From Mangifera indica (taxonomy: Eukaryota > Streptophyta > Magnoliopsida > Sapindales > Anacardiaceae), in assembly GCF_011075055.1 (NCBI RefSeq), contig NC_058153.1:8680001-8744000 (forward strand): DNA of 64,000 bases, read 5' to 3'. This document shows, piece after piece, positions 43,257 to 54,149 of the stretch (position 1 is its first letter; every line of letters begins with the position of its first letter). The notes under the pieces were generated by a model that saw only the letters and a program-made list of their open reading frames with translations, made no database searches and was not told where the DNA came from. The position numbers and the translations under genes were made by a program.

Positions 43257-46200
43257 CCAAGATTGCATGCTGGAATATTAGGGGCCTCAATGCTCCTATC
43301 AAGCAAAGGGAGGTAAGACACTTCATCAAGTATAATAACATTGAATTAATGGCTGTGCTGGAAACTAAAGTGGGGAATGATAACTTAAGTAGAGTGAATG
43401 GTAATATTTGGAAGGAGTGGGAGTATGCTAATAATAATGATATGCACCCTAATGGGAGAATTTGGTCAGGATGGAATAAGGAAACCATCAGATTGAATGT
43501 TATAGAGAAAAACCCTCAATTCATTCATGGGGAGGCTTGGTTAGTAAAGGAGAACATTCTTATAGCTGTAACTATAGTCTACGGGCATAACCATCCATTG
43601 GAAAGGAGAAGGCTATGGAAGGAAATAATTAGGTTCTCTAATCAGATGGGGAAGAAATCGTGGCTAATTATGGGCGACTTCAATACAATTAGGGGTCCGA
43701 ATGAGAAAATTGGAGGGGTGTCATGGGGAGATACTTATTGTGATGACTTAAACAAGTGTTGTGGGGAAGCAAACCTAGATGATCTTCGGTATATGGGAAA
43801 TCAGCTCACTTGGAGTAATTGTAGTGAAGGACATAGGAGGATAGCTTGCAAGTTGGATAGAGCCCTAGTAAATGAACATTGGAAAGATGCTTTTGAGGAA
43901 TCCTTAGCCAACTTTCTCAACCCTTCCATCTCTGACCATTCCCCTTGTATTGTGACTTGTGGAGGTTGTGAAAAAAGAAGGAAGGTCCCATTTAAATTCT
44001 ACAACATGTGGGCAACTCATAAAAGTTTCCTTAATATAGTGAAGGAGGCTTGGAAAGAGGACATTGAAGGCAGCCCTATGTATAATCTCATTAGCAAGCT
44101 TAAGAGATTAAAAGGAGATTTAAGGAGGCTAAATAGGGAGGGGTTTTGGAGAATTTCAGAAAAGGTGGAAGAAGCAAAAGATAGGCTGGAGGATGTTCAA
44201 AATAGACTCCAAAGCAACCCACTAAATGAAGACTTAGCTAAGGAAGAAAAGGTTTGGTTGGAGAACTACACAAGTCTTTGTGGAGCTGAAGAATCTCTAG
44301 CCCGCCAAAAAGCTAAAGTTCATTGGCTTCAAGAAGGAGATCAAAATACAAAATTTTTCTTCAAATGCATCAAAGCTCGTAGGAGTAGGAACTCTATCAA
44401 TGGTGTGTGCCTAGATGATGGGACCTTTGTGAGTAATATGGAGGATATGAAGAAGGAATTAGTTAGCTATTTCAAGAAAGTCCTAAACTCCTCGGATTCA
44501 TGCAATTCTAATGTTGAGGAAATTCGAAGGCTGCTAAATTTCCAATTAGAGCTTCAAGAAAAGGAGAACATGATCAAGGAAGTGGAGGAGGAGGAAATCA
44601 AATCCATCATTTTTGCCATGGACAACAATAAAGCTCCGGGGCCGAATGGGTATGGTGCTTTCTTCTTTAAAGTTGCTTGGGAGATTGTGGGGAGTGATGT
44701 GGTTAAGGCTATCCAGCACTTTTTCTCTTCGGGCCATCTACTTAAAGAGGTAAATTGTACTATCTTAGCTCTTGTCCCTAAGGTTGCTAACTCTTCAAGG
44801 TGTAAGGATTATAGGCCGATAGCTTGTTGTAATACCATCTACAAATGCATTTCTAAGATCCTTGCAAATCGGCTCAAAGTCATTCTCCCAAATTTCATTG
44901 ATAAAGCCCAAGGAGCATTTGTGGGAGGACGATGCATTGGAGAGAACATAATGTTGTGTCAAGACCTCATGCATAATTACCATAGAATGAGCAGAGACAA
45001 GAAGTGTGCTATGAAGATTGATCTTTTGAAGGCATATGACACGGTTCATTGGGACTTCATCCTTGCTATCCTTGAAGCAATTGGCTTTCACAGAAAATTC
45101 ATTGGTTGGATTAGAAGTTGCATCACAACTCTTTCTTTCTCCTTGGGAATAAATGGTGAATTGGTGGGATTCTTCAAGAGCTCTCATGGTCTTAGACAAG
45201 GGGACCCGTTATCCCCTTACCTATTTGTCATGGCAATGGAAATCCTTTCTCGCATGCTTGGAGAACTCAAGAACATTCCTTCTTTTGGTCATCATTGGAA
45301 ATGTAAGAAGAATAATTTAACTCATTTGTGCTTTGCCGATGACCTTATCTTGTTTTGTAGGGCAGATGTTGATTCTATTGCTCTCATGAAAAGATCCTTA
45401 ATTCTTTTTCATGAATGGTCCGGACTCGAAATGAATTGCAACAAAAGCAACATATACCTCTCCGGGATTCCCCAAGAGGAGAAGATCAAACTCTCAGATT
45501 TTATCAATATGGAGGTGGGAGAATTGCCTTTCAAGTATCTAGGGGTACCAATAACTTCTTCAAAGCTTAAAAGAAGTGATTGCAAGCTGCTCATTCATAA
45601 GATTGTTGGGAGAATATTTCTTCTTGGCGTAACAAATTCTTATCTTATGTGGGTAGACTTTTACTTATCAAGGCTGTCCTATTTAGCATTCAAGTGTATT
45701 GGTCATCTATTTTTATTCTTCCTTCAAGTGTTCATAAGGAGATAGATGGAATTTTAAGGAACTTTCTTTGGAGTGGTGCTTCTATGGATGGGAAAAAGGC
45801 CAAAGTTGCTTGGGATGAGGTATGTGTTCCTAAAGTGGAGGGTGGTCTTGGCATTATGAGGTGCAAAGCTTGGAATAAGGCTGCCATCATTAAGAATGTG
45901 TGGAAAATCCTCCTTGATAAGGGGAATTCACTTTGGGTGGAATGGATTAAGGCAAACAAGCTTAGAGGTAAATGTTTTTGGGAGATCAAACCGAATAATG
46001 AGAGCTCATGGGTTTGGAGGAAGATTCTAGGCCTTAGGGAACAAATGAAGACCAAGTTCAAGAAAATCATTGGCAATGGGGAAAACACTTTTCTTTGGCT
46101 TGATAATTGGCACCCCTTTGGACCGTTATTGGATAAGTATGGTACCCGGGTTATCTATGATTCGGGAATCCCTAAGAATGCTTTAGTAAGTGAAGTCATT

Positions 46201-46903
46201 GATGAGCATGGGTGGAAATGGCCAGTGGCTAATTCTTGCCACCTTATGGAGATAAAGGAAGCTCTCCCTTGCTGCCCAATGGGAGGTGAGGATTCTTTAA
46301 TATGGTCCCCTAATACTAATGGCACATTCTCTATCAAATCGGCATCGGAGGTAATGAGAAGTAGGAAAGTCAAGGTTATTTGGCACAATCTTGTATGGTT
46401 TAAAAGGCACTTCCTAAGACACTCTTTCGTTGTATGGCTGGGTATTAGAGGTAAACTAATGACAAGGGACAAGTTAGTAAGAATCGGCCTTATATCCCAC
46501 AATGTATGCCCTTTGTGCAATGAGGATCCGGAAAAGCATGGATCACCTTTTTTTTAGGTGTGCTTTTAGCACCCAAATCTGGAATGGAATGCTTAATCTT
46601 TGCCATCAACAACTCATTTCCAGTTCGTGGGATTCATTGATTGCGGAATTAGCCAACAAATGGAAGGAGAATAGCTTCAAAAATATTTTGAGTAAGCTAT
46701 GCTTTGGGGCAACCGTCTACCACATTTGGAAGGCTAGGAATGACATTTGCTTTGGAAGAGGTGGATTACCAAGGGAAAGAGCTATAATGCTTATCCAAGA
46801 TTGTGTTAGAGTTAGAGTATCTTGCTTGAAAAAGGTTAACAAGACTAGTGAAAATGTGCTAATTGCAAACAATTGGGGTATACCTCATGTAATTTTTAAA
46901 TAG
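43253..46903 (+). pseudogene. LINE-C ORF2: endonuclease, reverse transcriptase, zf-RVT-like end
   Basis: The endonuclease is at residues 1-230 (ACWNIRGLN, LETKVGNDN, LIMGDFNTIRG, NPSISDHSPC). The RT has DNNKAPGPNGYGA, LVPKVANSSRCKDYRPI, KIDLLKAYDTVHWDF, GLRQGDPLSPYLF, an intact catalytic FADD (residues 694-697) and FKYLGVPITSSK. A gain of about 2 nt near 45617 shifts the frame. The reading resumes at 45649 (GRLLLIKAVLFSIQVYWSS) to 46557, where one extra A after DPE shifts it again. The last part (SMDHLFF, WKARNDICFGRGGLPRE) ends IPHVIFK at 46903. The C-terminus has a zf-RVT-like Cys/His motif (CPLCNED...MDHLFF). It needs two repairs, so it is inactive now but recent. Confidence 0.92.
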
Positions 46904-47117
46904 CCGTAGGGTGATGTTGACTTGTAATGTGTTTTGTTTTAGGTTTATGTTGATGCCATGTGATTTGTTCAAAGTTGGTTTATGGGTGTTTGATTCGGCA
47001 TAACCTAGGGGTGTGTCCTAGGTATGCTTGTGATTGGCTTTCTAAGGGTTTTGTCTTAGATATGCCATTGTATATCCTTTTCTCCTTGGTATAAATTTAT
47101 TATTTACCAAAAAAAAA
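46904..47117 (+). other. LINE-C 3' untranslated region with two stem-loops
   Basis: The stems are CCTAGG...CCTAGG (47004-47022) and TCTAAG...CTTAGA (47041-47060), followed by 'ttggtataaatttattatttacc' sequence and poly(A). The order and spacing are the same as in LINE-A, B and D. Confidence 0.8.
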
Positions 47118-50050
47118 AAAGGGAAGGAAGCTAAAAGGGAGAGTATGTATATGAATGGGCAGCAAGTAGAAAGGGCTCTTTTGAGTTTGCAACTTATCTT
47201 TGCATTACTTATACTTGAAGGGGAGCTTAAACATGAGAAGAAAGAAGCCCATACCTTAGTTCAATCTCTCTTGGCTGAATTTGAAGATGTGTTCCCACTA
47301 GAGCTTCCATCCGGCCTCCCTCCTATAAGAGGCATTGAGCATCAAATTGACTTGGTTTCGGGTGCACCATTGCCTAATAAGCCAGCCTATAGATGCAATC
47401 CCATAGAGACTAAAGAGTTGCAAAGGCAAGTGGAAGAATTGATTGAAAAAGGCTTTGTAAAGCCTAGCATGAGTCCATGTTCCGTTCCAGCCCTACTTGT
47501 TCCTAAGAAAGATGGCTCATATAGGATGTATGTGGATAGTAGAGCCATTAACAATATAACCATCAAGTATAGGTATCCCATCCCTATACTTGATGAGTTA
47601 CATGGTGCTTGTGTCATCTCCAAAATTGATCTAAGGAGTGGCTACCATCAAATAAGGATGAAAGAAGGAGATGAATGGAAGACAACCTTCAAGACTAAGG
47701 GAGGCTTATATGAATGGTTGGTTATGCCCTTTGGCCTTTCAAATGCTCCAAGCACTTTCATGAGACTTATGAATGAGGTACTCAAACCTTACATTGGTGC
47801 ATTTGTTGTTGTTTATTTTGATGACACATTAGTATATAGCAAAACTCTTGATGATCATGTCTTGCATTTGAGAAGTGTTTTTGATGTGTTGAGGAAAAAT
47901 AAGTTATATGCAAAAGAAGAGAAGTGTGAATTCTTTGTAGACCAAGTTGTGTTCCTTGGATATGTAGTTTCTAAGGATGGCATTCAAGTAGATCAATACA
48001 AGGTAGATGCCATTAAAACTTGGCCCCAACCAAAGACTCTCAGTGAAGTTAGGAGCTTCCACGGCCTTGCTTCTTTTTATAGGTGTTTTGTGCCTAATTT
48101 TAGCACTCTCATGGCTCCCATCATTGAATGTATGAAGAAAAATGGGTTTGAATGGTCCACGGCAGCCTCCAAAGCATTTGAAGAGATTAAAAAGAAGTTA
48201 TGTGAAGCCCCCATACTTGCTCTACCTGATTTTGATAAGGTATTTGAAGTGGAATGTGATGCAAGTGGAGTTGGCATTGGGGCAGTCCTAACTCAAGCCA
48301 AAAGGCCCATTGCTTACTTTAGTGAGAAGCTCAATGAGTCCAAAAGAAGATACTCCACCTATGACAAAGAATTCTATGCAATTGTTAGAGCCCTTGATCA
48401 TTGGAGTCATTACCTAAGGCTTAAACAATTTGTGTTTCATTTCGATCACCAAGCCTTGAAGTTTCTTAGTAGCCAACATAAGATAAGTTCAAGGCATGCT
48501 AAATGGGTGGAATTCCTCCAGTCTTTCTCCTTTGTTTCAGCATATAAACAAGGTTCTTCCAATGTAATTGCCGATGCTCTTTCAAGAAGGCATTACTTGT
48601 TATCCATTCTTGGTTTCCAGCTTATGAGACAATATTACAATGAAAAGGATAAGCTTTGGGAGATCATGAAGAAGTGTTCTAAAGAGGCATATGAAGACTA
48701 TTTTGTCCATGATGGTTTTCTTTTCAAAGGAGCTAAATTATGTATCCCTAAAGCTCTTTTAGGGAACTTCTCATTAGGGAGACACATGGTGGTGGATTCG
48801 CAGGTCATTTTGGCATAAATAAGACCTTAGACATGCTTAAAGAGCATTTCTATTGGCCTAAGATGGTGAGTGACGTCCAAGCCATTATTGCAAGGTGTGG
48901 CACATGTCAAAGGTCCAAGTCTCATTTCAAACCTAGTCCTTACATGCCTTTACCTATTCCGGAGCAGCCATGGGAGGATCATAGCATGGATTTTATTGTG
49001 GCTCTTCCAAGAACTCAAAGGAGAAAGGATGCTATAATGGTGATAGTAGATAGATTCTCTAAAATGGCCCACTTCATCCCTTGTTCCAAGACTGAAGATG
49101 CTAGCAAGGTGGCTGAATTGTTCTTCAAGGAAGTGGTGAGGCTACATGGAATTCCAATAACCATAGTTTCGGATCGAGACACCAAGTTCTTGAGCCACTT
49201 TTGGAGGACATTATGGAGCAAAATGAGAACCAAGCTCATGTTTAGCACCTCTCACCACCCTCAAACCGAAGTAACTAATAGGACTTTGGGAACAATCTTG
49301 AGGACTTTGGTTAACAAGCACTTAAGGGATTGGGACTTGAAGATTGCTCAAGCTGAATTTTCCTACAATAGGAGTCCAAGTGCAACAACCGGACACTCTC
49401 CATTTGAGGTAGTCTATGGCCTTAATCCCTTAACTCCTTTGGATCTAACTTCCTTACCTCTTGATGTGCAAGTTCACAAGGATGCCAAGGAGAAAGCTAC
49501 TGCCATGAAGAAGCTCCATGAAACCATCAAATCTCAAATCTTGAAGGCCAATGAAGCTCACAAGAGGAAGATCAACAAGCATAGGAAGCCATCCATTTTC
49601 AAACCAGGTGACTTGGTTTGGGTGCATTTGAGAAAAGAGAGATTTCCAAGCAAAAGGAGGAGTAAGCTAGCTCCAAGGGCTGATGGACCATTTGAAGTGC
49701 TTGAGAGGGTGAATGACAATGCATACAAGGTGAATCTTCTGGATGAAATGGGAGGAGTCTCGGCCACCTTCAACGTTGGAGATCTTTCACCATACATAGA
49801 GGATGGTCACCTTGAAGACTTGAGGGCAAGTCCTTCCCAACCCGAGGGGGATGATGTATTCTCAGCCACTTCTCCAACTTTAGCTTCCAAGTCTCTATCA
49901 AATCTTCATTTGGCTCCAGCCACCATTGAGAATGAGGGAAAAACTCCATGCAAGTCCAAAGAACCTTTGGACTCTCCAATTTGGCCCAACTTTACTTTTG
50001 GGTGCACTCTCATTACTTACATCCAAGGCCTTAATGAGATGGAAGCTTAA
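47118..50050 (+). pseudogene. gypsy-X reverse transcriptase, RNase H and integrase, broken
   Basis: The frame resumes from KGKEA: linker ([14 protein letters not shown]), RT ([36 protein letters not shown], catalytic VYFDD), and RNase H ([38 protein letters not shown]). A 1-nt loss at about 48755 shifts the frame. Integrase runs from [15 protein letters not shown] (out of the annotated start) and CGTCQRSK through SMDFIVALP and VSDRDTKF. An in-frame deletion replaces the usual HPQTDGQ...EVTNR with HPQTEVTNR. The C-terminus VSATFNVGDLSPYIED continues past the LTR start for about 66 codons to GLNEMEA-stop at 50050. It is inactive. Confidence 0.92.
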
Positions 50051-50770
50051 ATGAGTCCAAGAAGCCAACTACAAGCCCAAGTAGATGAGGCAGCCATCCA
50101 TCACTTAAATTGGAGCCCAAGATGCCATGAAGCTCATTTAGTTGAATTGCAACTAAAAGGAAGCAAGTAACTTTAGTTGGTGGACATAGTTCCACCTTTT
50201 AAGGAAAAGTTGTTCCCTTTTGTTAGTTTCTTCATTAATGTGGTATGACCTTAGTTTAAATGAATGGTTGAGCTTAAATGAAGGGCAAAGCTTCTATGTC
50301 AAATTAATGCCCAATTTTTGCTGCCACTTACTCTTATATATGAAGTAGATTTTCACTTGTAAAAAGTTAGACTTCTTTGATAATGAAATATTCAAGTAAA
50401 GCTTTGTAGCTTTTCTTTAGTTACTTTTTTCCTTTATCCAATTCATCTTGGAGGAAGAATTGGTGGTGGAAGACCCCAAGGTTGGTGGAAATTTCCTTTA
50501 TGCCTTGGTTAGCTTTCTTGTTACCCTTGAAATCCAAAGTGTGATTGTGTGTTGTATGCCCGGATACTGTTCACAGTGTGTGATTTTTCCATTTTTAGAT
50601 TTTGTCATCAAACTTTGAAACAAGTTTTGAATGCCTTGTTGGTTGAGTTGTGATTGCTATAATATACCATTAGAAAGCTCTTTGAATACCCTTTCCAATG
50701 ATCTATACTTTGTATGTTTTGGAGGTCATTTGATTGGTTAAATTGGAAGATAAAGTGCTGCTGTGTCATA

Positions 50771-51554
50771 TGGACCGTTATTGGATAAGTATGGTGCCCA
50801 GGTTATCTATGATTCGGGAATCCCTAAGAATGCTTTATTAAATGAAGTCATTGATGAGCATGGGTGGAAATGGCCAGCGGCAAATTCTTGCCACCTTATG
50901 GAGATAAAGGAAGCTCTCCCTTGCTGCCCAAAGGGAGGGGAGGATTCTTTAAAATGGTCCCCTAATACTAATGGCACTTTCTCTATCAAATCGGCATGGG
51001 AGGTAATGAGGAGTAGAAAAGACAAGGTTAGTTGGCACAACCTTGTATGGTTTGAAAGGCATTTCCTAAGATACTCTTTCATTGTATGGATGGGCATTAG
51101 AGGTAAACTAATGACAAGGGATAAGTTAGCAAGAATAGGCTTTATATCCCACAATGTATGCCCATTATGCAATGAGGATCTGGAAAGCATGGATCATCTA
51201 TTTTTTAGTTGTGTTTTTAGCTCCCAAATCTAGAATGGAATACTTAATCTATGCCATCAACAACTCATGCGTAGTTCATGGGATCCATTGATTGCGGAAT
51301 TAGCTAACAAATGGAAGGAGAATAGCTTCAAGAATATTTTGAGTAAGATTTGCTTTGGGGCAGCCGTATACCACATTTGGAAGGCTAGGAATGACATTTG
51401 CTTTGGAAGAGGCGGATTACCAAGGGAGAGAGTTCAAATGCTTATCAAAGATTGTGTTCGAGTTAGAGTTTCTTGCTTGAAAAAGGTTAACAAGACTAGT
51501 GAAAATGTACTTCTTGCAAACAATTGGGATATACCTCATGTAATTTTTGAATAG
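50771..51554 (+). pseudogene. LINE-D ORF2 C-terminus
   Basis: It encodes the zf-RVT-like end of ORF2: GPLLDKYGAQVIYD, FSIKSAWEVMRS, HNVCPLCNEDLESMDHLFF. TAG at 51231-51233 (Trp in the other copies) separates it from the last segment, which ends IPHVIFE at 51554. The closest copy in the window is LINE-C. Confidence 0.88.
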
Positions 51555-51770
51555 TTTTGGTGGTGTTTGTATTGCAATATGTTTTGTTTTAGGGTTAAGT
51601 TGATGTCATGTGCTTTGTATTCAAAGTTGGATTTGGGTGTGTGATTCGGCATAACCTAGGGATTTGTCCTAGGTATGCTTGTGTTTGGCTTTCTAAGGAT
51701 GTTGTCTTAGATAAGCCATTGTAAATGCTTTTCTCTTGGTATAAATTTATTACTTACCAAAAAAAAAAAC
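50771..51770 (+). mobile_element. LINE-D, 5'-truncated LINE in the gypsy-X 3' LTR
   Basis: It is about 1 kb, beginning within ORF2 at a position matching LINE-C 46122 and ending in poly(A) at 51761-51770. The LTR reads ...catatg before it and acattaattt after it, the normal 'catatgaacatt' order, so there is no visible TSD. It carries the two 3' UTR stem-loops (51655-51673, 51692-51711). Confidence 0.9.
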
Positions 51771-51827
51771 ATTAATTTCCAGATTTGAGCTTGTGAATTG
51801 TTGCATTGCCTTGATAGATATGCACCA

Positions 51828-51832
51828 TGCAT
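51828..51832. repeat. Right target-site duplication of gypsy-X (TGCAT)
   Basis: It is an exact copy of 38337-38341, after which LINE-A ORF2 continues (SKILAN). Confidence 0.93.
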
Positions 51833-53881
51833 CTCCAAAATTCTTGCCAACTGCCTCAAAGACATCCTCCCTAACTTCATTGATAAAGCCCAAGGAGCTT
51901 TTGTGGGTGGACGGAACATTGGTGAAAACATTATGTTGTGTTAAGACCTTATGCACAACTATCACAAAGTTAGCAAAGATAAGAAGTGTGTTATGAAGAT
52001 AGATCTTATGAAGGCCTATGACATGGTACATTGGGAGTTTATTCTTGCAATCCTTGATACTATTGGCATTCCAGACAAATTCATTGGCTGGATTAAAAGT
52101 TGTATCACGTCCCCTTCTTTCTCCTTGGGGATTAATGGTGAATTAGTAGGTTTCTTCAAGAGCTTTCATGGTCTAAGACAAGGGGACCCAATTTCCCCTT
52201 ATCTTTTTGTCATTGCGATGGAGATTCTTTCCCGATTGCTTGGGGAACTCAAGAACAACCCCTCTTTTGGCCATCATTGGAAATGTAAGAAGAACAATAT
52301 TACTCACTTTTGTTTTGCCGATAATCTTATCTTGTTTTGTACGGCGGACAGTGAATCTATCTCCCTCATGAAAAACTCTCTTATCCTCTTCCATAAATGG
52401 TTCGGGCTTCAAATGAATTGTGCTAAAAGCAACATCTTCCTTTCTGGAGTATCCCAAGAGGAGAAGCTTAATCTCTCGGCAATTATCAATATGGAGGTGG
52501 GTGAATTACCATTCAAATATCTAGGTGTACCAATCACTTCCTCAAAACTCAAAAGTAGTGATTGCAAGTCGCTCATTCACAAGATTGTTCGGAGAATTAC
52601 CTCATGGCGTAGCAAGTTCTTATCCTATGCGGGTAGACTTATTCTTATAAAGGCAATCCTTTTTAGCATTCAAGTGTATTGGTCTTCTATCTTTATTCTC
52701 CCATCAGGTGTCCATAAGGAGATTGACAGAATTCTAAGGGTGTTTCTTTGGAGTGGTGCTTTTATGGACGGTAAAAAAAGCCAAAGTTGCTTGGGATGAG
52801 GCATGTGTTCCTAAAGTGAAGGGTGGCTTAGGTATTATGAGGAGTAAATTATGTAATAGAGCTGCCATTATTAAGAACATGTGGAAGATCCTCCTTGACA
52901 AGAGTAATTCATTTTGGGTGGAATGGGTTAAAGTCAACAAGCTAAGAGGTAAATGTTTTTGGGAAATAAAACCTAATAGCGAGAGTTCCTGGGTTTGGAG
53001 AAAGATTTTAGGTCTAAGGGAACTAATGAAGACTAAGTTCAAGAAGATCATCGACAATGGAGAAAACACTTTTCTTTGGCATGACAATTGGCACCCCTAT
53101 GGACTATTGCTGGATAAATATGGATCCCGAGTTATCTATGATTTGGGTATTCCTAAGCATGCATTAGTAAAGGAAGTAATTGATGGTCATAGGTGGAAAT
53201 GGCCGGTGGCCATTTCGTGTCACCTCTTGGAGATAAAGGAATCACTACCTTGCTGCCCAACGGGAGGAGAGGACTCCCTAATTTGGACCCCTAACTCCAA
53301 TGGCATCTTTTCTATTAAATCGGCTTGGGAGGTGATTCGAATTAGGAGAGAAAAGGTTTCTTGGCACAACCTTGTTTGGTTCAAAAGACATTTTCTAAGA
53401 CATTCTTTCATTGTGTGGCTGCGTATAAGAGGCAAACTTATGACAAAGGATAAGTTAGTAAGAATCGGCATTGTCTCTCATAATGTGTGCCCTTTATGCA
53501 ATGAGGAATCAGAAAGCATGGATCACCTTTTCTTCAGCTGCACTTTTAGCTCCCAAATCTGGAATGAGGTTCTTAATCTTTGTCATCCACATCTCAAGCT
53601 CAACCTTGGGTCTCTTTGATTGAAGACTTGGCTAGAAATTGGAAGGAAGACAACTTCAAGAACATTATGTGTAAGTTATGTTTTGGTGTAACCATCTACT
53701 ACATTTGGAAGGTTCGGAACGACATTTGCTTTGGACGAGGCGGACTATCCAAGGAGAAAGTAACCATGCTTATAAAAGAATGTGTTAGATAACGGGTGAC
53801 TTGCTTGAATAACGTAAACAAGTCTAGTGAAAATGAGTCCATCGCCAACAATTGGGGCATCCCTCATTCAATCTTTATGTA
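51833..53881 (+). pseudogene. LINE-A ORF2, reverse transcriptase core and C-terminus
   Basis: It continues from YKCI as SKILANCLKDILPNF. TAA interrupts ENIMLC-stop-DLMHNYH. The RT core is open from 51951: KIDLMKAYDMVHWEF, GLRQGDPISPYLF. The catalytic motif reads FADN instead of FADD, losing an essential Asp. One extra base near 52790 shifts the frame (KKAKVAWDEA continues at 52753 onward). A second shift after LNLGSL (53619) and a stop at VR-stop (53792) precede the end IPHSIFM at about 53881. The zf-RVT-like motif CPLCNEESESMDHLFF is present. It is inactive. Confidence 0.9.
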
Positions 53882-54133
53882 GGCATTTTGTGGTGAGTTC
53901 GGTCCCCTTGAGTTTGTATTCCTATTAGTTGGTTGATAAATAGTTGCTCTTTTTAAAGGATGTGGTGTTGTTTTGATTCTTTATGTGCCATTGTTTGGGT
54001 ATTTCTATTGGTTACTTGGTGTTTTTGGCATAACCTAGGGACTTGTCCTAGGCTTAATCTAGGGGTTTTGTCCTAGATAAGCCTTTGTACATTCTTTCTC
54101 TTTGGTATAAAATTATTAATTACCAAAAAAAAA
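53882..54133 (+). other. LINE-A 3' untranslated region with two stem-loops and poly(A)
   Basis: The stems are CCTAGG...CCTAGG (54034-54052) and ATCTAGG...CCTAGAT (54057-54078). The terminal 'ttggtataaaattattaatt' block, ACC and poly(A) at 54125-54133 follow. Confidence 0.82.
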
Positions 54134-54149
54134 AGATAAGTTCAAGGCA
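54134..54149. repeat. Right target-site duplication of LINE-A
   Basis: AGATAAGTTCAAGGCA is identical to 32084-32099. Confidence 0.94.

Larger units (their letters stand above)
41300..47117 (+). mobile_element. LINE-C, full-length L1-type LINE inside gypsy-X
   Basis: It spans about 5.8 kb with 5' UTR, ORF1, ORF2, 3' UTR and poly(A), flanked by a 16-bp TSD with one mismatch. It is the least damaged LINE in the window, but each ORF still carries frameshifts. It serves as the reference for reading LINE-A, D and E. Confidence 0.93.
38342..51827 (+). mobile_element. gypsy-X, complete Ty3/gypsy element inserted in LINE-A
   Basis: It contains a 5' LTR, PBS, gag-protease, RT-RNase H-integrase, a purine tract and a 3' LTR, with a perfect TSD TGCAT. 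LINE-C (41300-47117) sits between protease and RT, and LINE-D (50771-51770) in the 3' LTR. There is no chromodomain. The integrase C-terminus reads VSATFNVGDLSPYIED and the pol frame runs into the LTR, features reminiscent of the CRM clade. That assignment is tentative. Coding regions are disrupted. Confidence 0.93.
49852..51827 (+). repeat. gypsy-X 3' LTR, interrupted by LINE-D
   Basis: It starts TGATGTATTC after the purine-rich GAGGGGGA and ends ATGCACCA. Without LINE-D it is about 976 bp. It lacks a stretch of about 17 bp present in the 5' LTR. It is otherwise closely similar to the 5' LTR by eye. Confidence 0.92.
32100..54133 (+). mobile_element. LINE-A, full-length L1-type LINE split by later insertions
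   Basis: Segments are 32100-34983, 37573-38336 and 51828-54133. LINE-B lies in the first gap and gypsy-X in the second. It has a 5' UTR, ORF1, ORF2 (endonuclease, RT, zf-RVT-like end), a 3' UTR with two hairpins, and a poly(A) tail. The 16-bp TSD and the collinear ORF2 across both gaps establish it as one element. It is inactive through nonsense codons, frameshifts and loss of an RT catalytic Asp. Confidence 0.93.
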
